DNA from: an uncultured Methanobrevibacter sp.
Lineage (GTDB): Archaea; Methanobacteriota; Methanobacteria; Methanobacteriales; Methanobacteriaceae
Direction of reading: 5' to 3'
DNA length: 36,068 bases
Assembly: GCF_902769175.1 (NCBI RefSeq)
Contig: NZ_CACXNW010000023.1
Span: 1-36,068 of the forward strand
Below the pieces are notes generated by a model that saw only the letters and a program-made list of their open reading frames with translations, was not told the DNA's origin and ran no database searches. Every line of letters begins with the position of its first letter. Position 1 is the first letter of the stretch. Shown in pieces: positions 24,618 through 33,984 of the stretch. The translations under genes were made by a program, and so were the position numbers.

Positions 24618-24742
24618 AATGCTAAAAAAGCATTTTTAATTGTAAAATCCAAAAAATAATGCTAAAAAAGCATTTTTAATCTGTAAAATCGATTATAAAT
24701 ATAAAAATGTTTTTTATAAAAGCAATGCTAAAAAAAGATTGC
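24618..24742. promoter_or_regulatory. Repeated palindromes upstream of the YhgE-like gene
   Basis: AATGCT..AGCATT occurs twice (24618-24634 and 24658-24674) inside a 40-bp direct repeat. A third palindrome follows (GCAAT..ATTGC, 24722-24742). They lie 65-190 nt upstream of the start, next to a TATA-like TTTTATAGATTT. They may be operators; as RNA on the plus strand the first two also look like hairpin plus T5, but no plus-strand gene ends here. Confidence 0.5.
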
Positions 24743-24884
24743 CAAAACAATTTATATACATATAATATTATAATTTATATAATTTATAAACTTATTTTTT
24801 TAAATTGTTTGATAAAGTTCATAAACCATAAATTTACGAAACTTAATTAAAATAAATATTTTTAATAATCCAATTTTAATCTTC

Positions 24885-24955
24885 ATTGAATTTCAAAATG
24901 ATTAAAACTCAATATATCAATTTAATATTTATTGAATTTTAAAATGATTAAAACT
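24885..24955. repeat. 46-bp direct repeat upstream of the glycosyltransferase
   Basis: ATTGAATTT-CAAAATGATT at 24885 and ATTGAATTT-TAAAATGATT at 24931 are 25-bp copies with one mismatch, 46 bp apart. They lie in the 545-nt gap between the YhgE-like gene and the glycosyltransferase, which is otherwise plain AT-rich sequence. Confidence 0.6.
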
Positions 24956-25108
24956 GGAAAAAACATGATTTAACAATTGAAAAAACAACAAACAAATTGG
25001 TAGTCTCTATGTAAATATATTACTTAACTATTTTAATAATAAGGAATATAATATTAAAATTATAAGTTCAAAACAAAAACAATAAATATTTATAAAGGAG
25101 GACAGAAA

Positions 25109-26296
25109 ATGCATATAGCTTTTATTTCAATGGGAGCAGTTGGTCATGTACTTGCTGCACTACCATTCTGCGGAGAACTAAAAAAAATGGGACATAGGGT
25201 TTCTTTCTTTACTGCTGAATTTCTTAGGCCACAGGTCGAAGCATTCGAAGTAGATTTCTATCCTGTAGAATCCCCTTTGAACAAGGGAGGAAAGGGAGAC
25301 AAGAAGGCTCTAGAAAATATTCTTGAAGAACTTCCCTTACGTTTCCTTAATGAAGGAGCTTCTGGTGTGGAAGATATTTTAAAGGTCCTTGAAAAGGACA
25401 AGCCTGACTTGATTGTTAATGACAAGATGGCAATGGCAGGACGTCTGGCAGCTTCCGCCTTAAATGTGCCAAGAATCCAGTTCTTTACTGTCTTTGCAGC
25501 AAATGATACTTACAATGAGACACTTCAGTAGCCTGAAGGCATCGATGAAACAGAACCTAGAAAAAGAGCCTTGAAGTTTGCTGAAGAACTGCAGGAAAAA
25601 TATGGTGGAGATTTGCTTACTCCATATGAGATGTTCGCTGTAAATCCGGAATTTAATATAGTAACCGTTGATAAGAGGTTCCAGCCATATGCAGAAACCT
25701 TTGGAGATGATTTCTTCTTTGCTGGTCCTCAGATTGGACAGAGAGCAGGTGAAGATGACTGGGAAGGTCCAAACAATGAAAAGAAAACAATATATGCTTC
25801 TCTAGGAACAGTATTCAACAACCAGCCATGGTTCTGGCCAATCATGTTTGAGGCAGTTAAAGACCTTGATATCAATCTTATCTGTTCCATTGGAAATATG
25901 GTTAACAAGAATGATCTTGGGGAGATACCTGAAAATGTTACAATTTATGAATTCCTTCCTCAGCTTAAAGTCCTTCAGTGCATAGACGGTTTTGTCAGTC
26001 ATGCAGGTATCGGAAGCATAATGGAAGCTACATGGTTTGGCGTTCCTACTGTCTGCATTCCTCTGATGGGTGACCAGTTTGATACAGCGAAGAAAGTTGT
26101 GGAGATGGAGATAGGAAGAGCTATCTTCGGCCACGAAGAGATAACAGCAGAAAATCTCAGAAAGGAAATAATGGATATTATTGAAAATCCCAAATATCGT
26201 GAAAATCTGGAAAAGATACAGAAGGATATGCACAAAAACAATGGTCCTGCAAATGCAGCAAAAGCTGCTGTAAACTGGTTTGAAAGCAAGAAATAG
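25109..26296 (+). pseudogene. GT1-family (MGT-type) glycosyltransferase with an in-frame amber codon
   Basis: A 395-codon frame is interrupted only by TAG at 25529-25531 (codon 141, after NETLQ and before PEGIDETEPRKR). The N-terminal domain starts MHIAFISMGAVGHVLAALP, typical of UDP-sugar transferases of the macrolide/UGT type. The C-terminal domain has SLGTVF, LPQLKVLQ and the donor-binding block SHAGIGSIMEA..PLMGDQFDTAKK. It probably glycosylates a lipid or small molecule. The start has AAAGGAGGACAGAA upstream. Other genes here end with TAG (for example 7862, 8938, 18311, 22141 and this gene itself), so TAG is not generally read through. By eye the gene is richer in G+C than its surroundings, so transfer from a bacterium is possible. 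Confidence 0.85.
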
Positions 26297-26321
26297 AAGT
26301 TTGATTAATTTCATTGAATAA

Positions 26322-26480
26322 AATTTAGCGAAAGCAATATGGAAGACATAACATTGAATACGAATTAAGCGAAAGCAAATTGTAAGACATCATCAAATAC
26401 GAATTAAGCGAAAGCAATATGGAAGACATCTTTAAATACGAATTTATCTAAAGCAATATATAAGAGATCATTTAATACTG
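26322..26480. repeat. 39-41-bp tandem array (4 copies) between glycosyltransferase and transpeptidase
   Basis: Units at 26322-26362, 26363-26401, 26402-26440 and 26441-26480 share AATTAAGCGAAAGCAATAT and GAAGACAT. The array begins 25 nt behind the glycosyltransferase stop and ends about 40 nt before the next start, so it spans nearly the whole gap. Confidence 0.85.
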
Positions 26481-26521
26481 AACTCTCCAGTTTCAGTGAA
26501 AAAAAATTATGGAAGTGTATC

Positions 26522-27277
26522 ATGCAAAAAACAGCAAAAACAATAATTATATTCTCATTGCTACTGATTTTTTTAATGGGATGTGTTCAAGCAGAAGGAA
26601 TTATGGGACTTGATTCTCATTCCCAAGATGTGGTTGACTCCCCAAAGTGGGTTAAAGATTTGCCTCAAGCTCAAAATGAATCTGTAAACCAGATTTTAAT
26701 CGTTGCAGGAATGGGAATGGACAACTCAACCGCAACAATTTCCATGCATGAAAGGGATGACAACGGCAATTGGAAGCAGATATTGTCAACACCAGGATTT
26801 GTTGGAAGAGACGGTTTATGTCCTGCAGAGAAACATTCTGAAGAGGTGACTCAAACTCCAACCGGAGTGTACAAATTCAATGAGGCATTTGGAATTGCAG
26901 ATGACCCTGGATGTGCAATTCCCTATACAAAGGTTAACAATTCCACATATTGGTCAGGAGATAGTGCCAAAGGCATGCATTATAATGAAATGGTGGACAT
27001 CAATGATTATCCAAATTTAAACATGACCAATAGTGAGCATATAATCGATTATGAAAAAGAGTATCAGTATTGTCTTAACATTAACTTCAACGAAAATGGA
27101 ACTCCGGGATTGGGATCAGCTATATTCCTCCACTGCTTTGGTCCTAAAAAGCCTTATACTGGAGGATGTGTTGCAGTTCCTGAAGATATTATGGTAAAGA
27201 TAATGCAAAATGTAAGTCCAGATTGTGTTGTGGTTATCGACACATTTGAAAACCTTAATGCAACATTTGAAAACTAA
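26522..27277 (+). CDS. L,D-transpeptidase (YkuD-type), secreted
   Basis: This 251-residue exported protein starts with a hydrophobic signal (TIIIFSLLLIFLMGC); Cys21 may be lipidated (LMGC) or cleavage may follow VQA. The catalytic region has the YkuD pattern: TPTGVYKFNEAFG, then His204 in AIFLHCFG and Cys216 in YTGGCVAVPEDIM, where the family has a conserved His before a [ST]xGC motif. In bacteria such enzymes cross-link peptidoglycan. Methanobrevibacter has pseudomurein with L-amino acids only, so the substrate must differ or the activity may be against bacterial wall material. Start ATG after GGAAGTGTATC. Follows the glycosyltransferase on the same strand; both look acquired. Confidence 0.85.
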   Translation: MQKTAKTIIIFSLLLIFLMGCVQAEGIMGLDSHSQDVVDSPKWVKDLPQAQNESVNQILIVAGMGMDNSTATISMHERDDNGNWKQILSTPGFVGRDGLCPAEKHSEEVTQTPTGVYKFNEAFGIADDPGCAIPYTKVNNSTYWSGDSAKGMHYNEMVDINDYPNLNMTNSEHIIDYEKEYQYCLNINFNENGTPGLGSAIFLHCFGPKKPYTGGCVAVPEDIMVKIMQNVSPDCVVVIDTFENLNATFEN

Positions 27278-27356
27278 AATCATTTTCGCTAAGACTTCTC
27301 AGGAACCTTAATGCAACATTTGAAAACTAAAATCATTTTCGCTAAGACTTCTCAGG
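27251..27356. repeat. 53-bp tandem duplication copying the gene end
   Basis: 27251-27303 and 27304-27356 are identical over 53 bp as far as I can read. The first copy contains the last nine codons of the transpeptidase gene with the stop codon, so the second copy is a silent duplicate of the C-terminus behind the gene. Confidence 0.9.
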
Positions 27357-27553
27357 AAGTTTTATGCGAATTCTTTTTTTATTTTTTTGTAGGAGTTATC
27401 TCCAAATATCCTTTTTAATCTATTTTTACAGTCAAATATATAGTTTTATTAATATGCATTTATACAAGGTATAAATTTTCAAAATTTAGAAAGTCTAGTT
27501 ATTTCATATTGTGATTTCCTAAAAAACAGTTCTTAAAAAAAGTTTAAAAAGTT

Positions 27554-27682
27554 AAAAAAGCAAATAAGATTTCAAAATAAGAAAAAACAATAAAATAAAA
27601 AAGCAAATAAGATTTCAAAATAAGAAAAAACAATAAAATAAAAAAGCAAATAAGATTTCAAAATAAGAAAAAACAATAAAAT
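27554..27682. repeat. 43-bp tandem array (3 copies)
   Basis: Three units of exactly 43 bp (27554, 27597, 27640) contain GCAAATAAGATTTCAAAATA; a degenerate fourth follows. The array ends about 65 bp before the stop codon of the minus-strand gene at 27747. Between 27357 and 27553 I see only AT-rich sequence, including a T-run at 27374 that may end the transpeptidase transcript. Confidence 0.88.
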
Positions 27683-27746
27683 AAAAAAGTAAATGAAATT
27701 TTAAATTAAAATAAGAAAAAATGGTAAAAAATGAAATTAGTTAAAC

Positions 27747-28529
27747 TTATGTTCTAATTATATAACTATTAAGTTTGTCAATTTCATTTTGGTTTTTAGT
27801 ATCCATGTCAAATAACTTCTTTTGCAAGTCACTACCATGTTTTCCATCTTTTATTTCATGGATAGTATCAATTACTTCACCACAGCTTACTGCAACTCTA
27901 AATGCCATAAGGCTTACACTAGCAGTACCATAACTGTCCCCTACATATTCCACTAACTCTGGTGTGATACCATGAGGAGTATAGTCTTCTATGTGCATAT
28001 TTTTATAGGATTCTTCTGTAGTGTTGAAATCAGTACCAATATAAGCATTTAAGCTATCAATTTTTTGTTGATTTTCTTCATCTTTTTCCTGAATAAGTAA
28101 TTGGTATTTTTCACCCATGCAACCGGATCTTAAATCTCCAAGCATCTTTAAAATTTCATCTTGAGGCATTTTCATTTTGCTAGCAATATCCTCAAGGCTA
28201 TTCCATCCATAGTAGTCTGCAAGTGTTTGATAATGTTTAACTCTCCTGAGGTCATCCCTAGTAAAGAGTGGTTCGTTCACTGTAGTATTCTTACTAACGG
28301 ATTTATCTGGCTTGCCTGACTGAAGTGAGATTTTTGATGCTTTATTTACATTGTTTGCTTCATCGTCCACATCTGCTATGATTGCATCAGAAGCATTGTC
28401 GGTTAAATCGACATTCTCCATTAAGACTGCATCATCAGCAGTAACATTATCAACATCAGCTGCAGATATGTTGCTAATGCTGACTAAAAAAAGTAATAAA
28501 CATATTGAAATTATAAATTTTCTTTTCAT
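27747..28529 (-). CDS. Secreted protein of unknown function (260 aa)
   Basis: The N-terminus is a signal peptide (MKRKFIISICLLLFLVSIS, cut near ISA), followed by an acidic linker (ADVDNVTADDAVLMENVD) like that of the two adhesin-like proteins at the right end. The folded part (about 85-260) is mostly helical: DDLRRVKHYQTLADYYGWNS looks like a small helix-turn-helix-like domain, then charged helices and VSLMAFRVAVSCGEVIDTIH. Family not recognised. Ribosome binding site GGAGG before the ATG. The promoter carries the palindrome shared with the adhesins, which suggests joint expression on the cell surface. Confidence 0.75.
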   Translation of the reverse strand: MKRKFIISICLLLFLVSISNISAADVDNVTADDAVLMENVDLTDNASDAIIADVDDEANNVNKASKISLQSGKPDKSVSKNTTVNEPLFTRDDLRRVKHYQTLADYYGWNSLEDIASKMKMPQDEILKMLGDLRSGCMGEKYQLLIQEKDEENQQKIDSLNAYIGTDFNTTEESYKNMHIEDYTPHGITPELVEYVGDSYGTASVSLMAFRVAVSCGEVIDTIHEIKDGKHGSDLQKKLFDMDTKNQNEIDKLNSYIIRT

Positions 28530-28570
28530 ACATTATCCTCCCTTTTTCTTAAACATAAGTTAGTTAAAGA

Positions 28571-28603
28571 AATATATAAATGTTTTTGCATGTAAGTGGT
28601 TGC
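28571..28603 (-). promoter_or_regulatory. Adhesin-type promoter of the 260-aa secreted protein
   Basis: On the minus strand a degenerate palindrome (28592-28603; plus-strand GTAAGTGGTTGC) is followed by ATGCAAAAACA and the TATA box TTTATATATT (28571-28580), about 42 nt upstream of the ATG. The block between palindrome and TATA is almost the same as at 181-189. Confidence 0.6.
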
Positions 28604-28610
28604 TTGCATT

Positions 28611-29130
28611 CTTTATTTCCAAAATAGACACCATATAGTTTTTATTTTTTTAAAATAATTAATTATTATAATTTAAATAGCATTTGAGAGTTTTTATTAG
28701 TTTAATAAATTTAGTTTAGTCCATTAAATACAAACTTAACTAAGAAAGATTGAAAAGATATACATTCCGAAATAGAAAAATGACAATTTATATGGCAATT
28801 TTAATTTAATTCAAAATAAAATTAATTAAATTAATAGAAACATAAAAAACAATCATTTTAAAAGAAGCTAAAATTAATTATATTAATAGGATTTTTTATT
28901 TCAAAAAGAGTATGGAAAAATCTGAATAAAATGAAAAAATAAAATCAAATGAAACTTTAAAAAAAAAATAACACCCGATTCTAAGAAAAAGAATAATTAA
29001 AAAATAATTAGAAAAAATAATAAAATTAGAAGAATAGTTAAAAATAAGAAAAATAATCTATTTATAAAAAATTAGAAAAAAACAAGAAACATAAAATAAA
29101 AAGAATAGAAAAAATAAGAAAAAGAAAAAT
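28611..29130. other. AT-rich intergenic region
   Basis: No gene, hairpin or clear repeat is visible between the promoter at 28571-28603 and the end of the NAC gene at 29131. Minus-strand T-runs around 29040-29125 probably end the NAC transcript. Confidence 0.5.
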
Positions 29131-29478
29131 TTATTCTTGATTTAATTTTAAAATAGCTTCTGCTAAATCTCCACCAGTTTCTTTTAATGCTGCTTCAGCA
29201 TCTTCAGCACTTACACCAGCAGTATTAGCAACCATTTCAATATCTTCTTCAGGAATGGCAATTTCCTTTTCCACTTCAACTGCAGTTCCAGTTACTTGAT
29301 AAGTTTCTTGACCCATTACAGTCATTATACTTACTTCTGCAGGAGAAATGATTATGTCTTTATCTTCACAACGAATAATTACTTCTTGGACATCTTCAAT
29401 CTCTTTCATGTCCATTCCCATTTTTTTCATTTGTCTTTGCATATTTTTCATTTGTTTAGGGTTCATACCAGGTATCAT
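29131..29478 (-). CDS. nac: Nascent polypeptide-associated complex protein (archaeal NAC)
   Basis: This 115-residue protein binds nascent chains at the ribosome as a homodimer. It has a basic N-terminal region (NPKQMKNMQRQMKKMGMD), the NAC beta-domain (about 28-70; EVIIRCEDKDIIISPAEVSI) and a C-terminal UBA domain (about 76-115; IEMVANTAGVSAEDAEAALK). The length matches other archaeal NACs. Start ATG 29478 with TTAGAGGAATATT upstream. It lies between a secreted protein and tgtA on the same strand, 255 nt from tgtA. Confidence 0.97.
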   Translation of the reverse strand: MIPGMNPKQMKNMQRQMKKMGMDMKEIEDVQEVIIRCEDKDIIISPAEVSIMTVMGQETYQVTGTAVEVEKEIAIPEEDIEMVANTAGVSAEDAEAALKETGGDLAEAILKLNQE

Positions 29479-29733
29479 AATATTCCTCTAAAACATTTTT
29501 TTTAAATCAAATTAGAATAATTTTAAAATAATTTTTTAAATATTCATATTAAACTCTATAAATTAAAATATATAAAACTTAATAATTAATCAAAAAATTT
29601 AAAGAAAATCTAAAAATCAAATAAAACTTAAAGATTAATCAAAAAAATTAAAGAAAAGAATTATTTCTAATTCTTTTCATAATTGAATTGTTTTTGAATT
29701 GATTATTTCTTAAATAATAGCTTCAAAAATCAA

Positions 29734-31734
29734 TTATTTCTTAAATCCTTTTCTTGTTTTAATAGCTTGACCTGTTTTAAAGTCTAGCATTTCCTTATGG
29801 CCTAAAAGTGCTTTTCCAAATGCTAAAAGCGCTCCTTCTTCATTTACAATCAAGACTTCATCATTTGATCGGATGTTTTCATCACAATCAATGATGAACT
29901 TAGCGAAAACGCTTTTTCCATCACGGGCAAAGGATTCAACGCTATTGTCAATCATGACCTTGTTTCTCATTCCATCTAATGTGGCTAATCTTTGAGCTCC
30001 TAATTTAGACAAAATCAAGAAACTGTCAGATGCTCTCATATTGACAATGTTTTGATTCTTGTCAAATACATGTCTAATCTTACCGGTCTTTCTGCTTTTT
30101 TCAATCTTTATCTTGCCAGTGAATAATGCCTCTCCTGCACCTTTGCCAAATTGGTAATCTGCAATTGCCTTTAATTTCTCCACATCATCCTTCTTATATC
30201 TGACATCTTCAGGATTAGCATACTCTTCAATATAATCAAGCTCAAGCTCATCCATGACCTTAGGATGAATCAATACATTATCATAATTTTCAGCATAGTC
30301 AATAAGGAAGTCTCTTGTAAACTCATCAGTTATCTTATCATGAATTCTTGGAGCATCGCTTTGGCTTAATGGATAGACCTCATCCAATTCAAGTGGAATG
30401 AGACAGAATGGAATGTCTAAAACAGCAAAGTCAGTATCATTGTTGTCGATTATGCAAGGTTCATCCTCTCCATTGGATTCGTCCTTTGCATAAACAAAGA
30501 ATTGCCTAAAACTGCTTACCAAATATTTGCTGTAAGGCTTTCTATAAGCAGGAAGAACAACAAGATTTTTCTTCTTGTCCATATTTTCCAATTTCTTAAG
30601 ATGCCTTGTAACTTCTGCCCTTTTCAATGATTCAGGACCAGTGTAGAAAAATGCAGACTTCTTGCTTCTTGGATCGAATTTCTCTAAGTCTTCACTGTAT
30701 TCACCTAAATGCCTTAATGCATCAAGCAACATAGGGTGTGCTCTGCAACGTTCTTCTACAAGTTCCATAAGGCTTCCTTCAGATATGGCCTGTCTGATAA
30801 GCCTAAGCTCTGCAAAGCTTACATGCAAATTGTGCTGTGCAATCAATTTGGTTCTTTCTTCCTTATCCATTGCCCTTAAGTCATCTGGAGCGTATTTGCA
30901 GCAGACTTCACAGGAACAAGGCATTTCTGTCATGTTTTCAAGCTTGATAGTTCCTCTTGTAGTGAGGAATCTGTCTCCTTCTGCATAAAGGATATAAGCT
31001 GCAGAATCAAACAAGTCACAGCCCATAGCCACACAAAGGGCAAATATCATAGGGTGTCCTGCACCCATCAAGTGACGAGCCTTGGAATCAGGCAAGCATT
31101 TTACAGTATGCATCACTGCATCTACAAGGTCTCTGTAGTGATACATTTCCATAAGTGGCACAACTGCACCGATAGGATATAAATCTGCATCAAGCCTGGT
31201 AAGTTCTGTAGCACAATACTCTCTTAAGTCAGGATAAGTGGACCCTTGAACAACTGAGTTTATCTTCATTTCATAATCATTGTCCTTTACATAGCTAATA
31301 GCTTCTTTAGCACGTTCAATTGTGATTTCCAAATCCTCTTCAGCCTTTTCCCTATCAACATAAGGAGCAGTTGGAATGTCAAGGGAAGTTCCTATATCAG
31401 TTCGTATAGCTTCCTGAAACTCAATTACTTCCTTGTTTGTAATGTCTACATCACCATAAACTGACAATTGAAATGAACCTGAATCAGTCATGATCGGTCC
31501 GTCAAAGTTAATGAGCTCATGCAAACCGACATCAAGTGCCTTTTTGCTTAAGTCCTCATCCTTATAAATCAGATAAGCATTTGTAATTACAATGTCTGCA
31601 CCATAATCCTTAACATTAATGGCTTGTTTTCTTGGATGAATAACCGGCATTAGGTTTGGAGTCTTAATATCTCCATGTTTTGTTTTTAAAACACCGCCTC
31701 TTCCTCTCATATCTTTATACTTAATTTCAAACAT
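29734..31734 (-). CDS. tgtA: Archaeosine tRNA-guanine transglycosylase
   Basis: This 666-residue enzyme exchanges guanine 15 in the D-loop of tRNAs for preQ0, the first tRNA-bound step of archaeosine synthesis. The N-terminal TGT barrel shows MTDSGSFQLSVYGD, the PIGAVVPLMEMY region, HLMGAGHPM and DLFDSAAYILYAEGDR; the zinc site is CSCEVCCKY plus a downstream His. After an archaeal-specific middle part, a PUA domain (about 590-660; GDE-like GALLAFGKALLGHKEML) binds tRNA. Length is normal for the archaeal type (about 640-690). Start ATG after AAGGAAATAAAAAT. Monocistronic. Confidence 0.98.
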   Translation of the reverse strand: MFEIKYKDMRGRGGVLKTKHGDIKTPNLMPVIHPRKQAINVKDYGADIVITNAYLIYKDEDLSKKALDVGLHELINFDGPIMTDSGSFQLSVYGDVDITNKEVIEFQEAIRTDIGTSLDIPTAPYVDREKAEEDLEITIERAKEAISYVKDNDYEMKINSVVQGSTYPDLREYCATELTRLDADLYPIGAVVPLMEMYHYRDLVDAVMHTVKCLPDSKARHLMGAGHPMIFALCVAMGCDLFDSAAYILYAEGDRFLTTRGTIKLENMTEMPCSCEVCCKYAPDDLRAMDKEERTKLIAQHNLHVSFAELRLIRQAISEGSLMELVEERCRAHPMLLDALRHLGEYSEDLEKFDPRSKKSAFFYTGPESLKRAEVTRHLKKLENMDKKKNLVVLPAYRKPYSKYLVSSFRQFFVYAKDESNGEDEPCIIDNNDTDFAVLDIPFCLIPLELDEVYPLSQSDAPRIHDKITDEFTRDFLIDYAENYDNVLIHPKVMDELELDYIEEYANPEDVRYKKDDVEKLKAIADYQFGKGAGEALFTGKIKIEKSRKTGKIRHVFDKNQNIVNMRASDSFLILSKLGAQRLATLDGMRNKVMIDNSVESFARDGKSVFAKFIIDCDENIRSNDEVLIVNEEGALLAFGKALLGHKEMLDFKTGQAIKTRKGFKK

Positions 31735-31949
31735 ATTTTTATTTCCTTAAAAATAATTTTAATCAGACCTAATTAAATCTAAAAAAGCTTAAAAAGTCTA
31801 AGATAAATTGATAAATCTAATAATGTAATAATTTATTAAATTAAAAAATAGATTATATATTTTATTTTAATTTATTAGTTTAAAAAGTTTTTTAATAAAT
31901 TAGAAAAGATATGTAAATTAAACTTTAATCTTTTATAAGAAATAAAAAA

Positions 31950-32260
31950 ATTAAATTCCCTATCTTTTAAAAAAAAATAAAAAAAATTAAACCCTAATCC
32001 TTTTTAAAAAACTAAAAAAAATTAAATTCCCTATCTTTTAAAAAAAAATAAAAAATTAAACCATGACCCTTTTTAAAAAACTAAAAAAAATTAAATCTCT
32101 AAAGCTTCATAAAAAACTAAAAAAAATTAAATTCCCTATCTTTTATAAAATAATAAAAAAAATAAATCTCTAAATCTTTATAAAAAACTAAAAAAAATAA
32201 ATTCCCTATCTTTTATAAAATAATAAAAAAAATAAATATCTAAACCTTAATAAAAAAATT
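31950..32260. repeat. Degenerate AT-rich tandem array, about 70-105 bp spacing
   Basis: ATTAAATTCCCTATCTTTTA and near copies recur at about 31950, 32021, 32127 and 32198. Between them a second element (CTAAAAAAAATTAAA, CTCTAAA) also recurs. The array occupies most of the 616-nt gap between tgtA and adhesin A; no gene is seen there. Confidence 0.75.
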
Positions 32261-32307
32261 AAAAAATAAATAACCCATTAATTTGAGTTAAATAATTAAA
32301 AAGAAAC

Positions 32308-32325
32308 CCAGCCAAACTTGACTGG
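32308..32325 (-). terminator. Hairpin behind adhesin A
   Basis: CCAGCC..GACTGG can fold into a short stem (with one G-U pair on the minus-strand RNA), 27 nt behind the stop codon at 32352. T-rich sequence follows on the minus strand. Confidence 0.5.
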
Positions 32326-32351
32326 ATAAAAAAAGTAATTTAAACATGAAA

Positions 32352-33751
32352 CTATTCATAAGTATAGACTGTATCATTATTTAAAGTACAATCCGTTACA
32401 TTAGAATCCAATATAGAAACTGAATTAGGTGCTAATGGAGTATTATTGATAAATACACATCTTACAGCAGAACTTTCAAGCATTGCAGCAGCACCATGAG
32501 CACGATTTTCTACAAAAGTACTGTCTTCAGCATATCCCCTAGACATAGCACCGCCTAATCCACAGATGTCTCCATTGACATAAACTATGGATTTGTGAAA
32601 TATCCCCTAGACATAGCACCGCCTAATCCTGCTTCATTCCTAATGAAAGTACTGTTTTTAGCAATTCCACCATACACTGCGCCACCGACATATTCCACTT
32701 TATTTGCTTTGAAATGACTGTTTTCTACAGTACAGTTGCATGCAGCTCCACCGTTATTTTTAGCAATATTCAGTCTAAAATGACTATTTTTTACAGTAGA
32801 ATTATATGCAGCCCCACCATTTTCTTGTGCATTATTTCCTTCAAATAGAGAATCTTCCACAGTACAGTTGCATACAGCTCCACCGTTGCCAGCAAAATTG
32901 TTTCTGAAAATACAGCCAATAGCTGTACCTCCATACATTGCACCAGCTACTGATTCATGTGCATCAGGACAATATTCATTATTGTCTTCAAATAAACAGT
33001 TTATGGCAAATCCCCCATACATAGCACCGCCACGACCACTAAATCCAATAGTATTGTTTTTAAAAGTACAATTTATGACTTTACAATTTCCTAAAATAGC
33101 TCCACCACATTCATCATATGCCCATCCATTGATAAAGTTGATGTTTTTAATGACAACATCAATGTCATCTTTGACTATATTGAAGAATCTGGAATATCCT
33201 TGGCCATCTAAAGTATGTCCATTACCTTCAATGACTATGCTATGATTAAGTACAATACCGCCCTTAAGATAGGAATCATATCTGTGATCAAAAGCAAAAT
33301 CATGAACTAACCTTACTTCTGAAGTATATGGACCAATACATTTTTCTAAAATAATCATTTGATAAGGACGAGTTTCAGATGAGTTTTTGGATGAATTGGA
33401 TTCAATGCTTCCAGGAGCAGATATCACACCATCAATAGTTTTATTGACTGCATCAGCACCATCATTATCAGCTTCATCATCAGGTACCTCTACAAATGTC
33501 CAAGGACCTCTCTCATCACGAGGTGTCCTTTTAAAATCCTTAATATCCCATTCATACATGGTTCTATTCAAATCAGCATCAAAATATGTATTGTCTTCTT
33601 CAACTTCACCAATAACCATATCAGCAGCAGTTGATTGATCAACATTCTCAATTCCAATTATGTCGTCAGTTACATCACTAGCAGCAACAATTGAAACGCT
33701 AATTAAACTGACTGAAATTAATAAGAATAACATATAAAATATTTTTTTCAT
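32352..33751 (-). pseudogene. Adhesin-like protein A (beta-helix repeats), frameshifted
   Basis: A signal peptide (MKKIFYMLFLLISVSLIS) and an acidic linker lead into a right-handed beta-helix. After VIEGNGHTLDGQG, units of 21-23 residues of the type GGAxYGGxAxNCxFxxN repeat about ten times. The frame stops after GGAMSRGYFTNP at 32585. The following 68 bp plus one added base would read RGIFHKSIVYVNGDICGLGG and go on as AMSRGYAEDSTFVENRA to the stop at 32352. The 68-bp piece aligns with a repeat unit of 23 residues, so one lost base in an 'AGGGGAT' context is the simplest explanation; the repaired protein has about 466 residues. No membrane anchor is visible at the C-terminus. Confidence 0.8.
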
Positions 33752-33811
33752 TTTTGTACATACCTCTTTTTTAATAAAAATTCATAACTTATTTAATATA
33801 TATGAAAAGGA

Positions 33812-33845
33812 CAATATATAAAGATTTTCGAGTGCAAGTGCTTAC
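33812..33845 (-). promoter_or_regulatory. Adhesin-type promoter of adhesin A
   Basis: The palindrome-like GTAAGCACTTGC (minus strand, 33834-33845) is followed by ACTCGAAAAT and the TATA box CTTTATATATTG (33812-33823). The ATG at 33751 is about 60 nt from the TATA box, with GAGGT as ribosome binding site. Confidence 0.7.
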
Positions 33846-33984
33846 TTACAATTAAAATTAAAAAATAAGACTTAAAATAAGATTAAATAAAAAATAAAAG
33901 AACAATTAATGAGTAATTTAGAATTTAATCAGTTAAAATTAGTTTTTTATTGTGTATTTAAGCAAAAAAATAAGATCATTAATA

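Noticed and set aside
24618..24674. Hairpin plus T5 elements as plus-strand terminators
   Set aside because: No plus-strand gene ends nearby; the position upstream of a minus-strand gene fits operators or chance duplication better.
25529..25531. Pyrrolysine codon in the glycosyltransferase
   Set aside because: TAG is used as an ordinary stop by several genes here, Methanobrevibacter is not known to use pyrrolysine, and no pyl gene is in the window; kept only as an open check.
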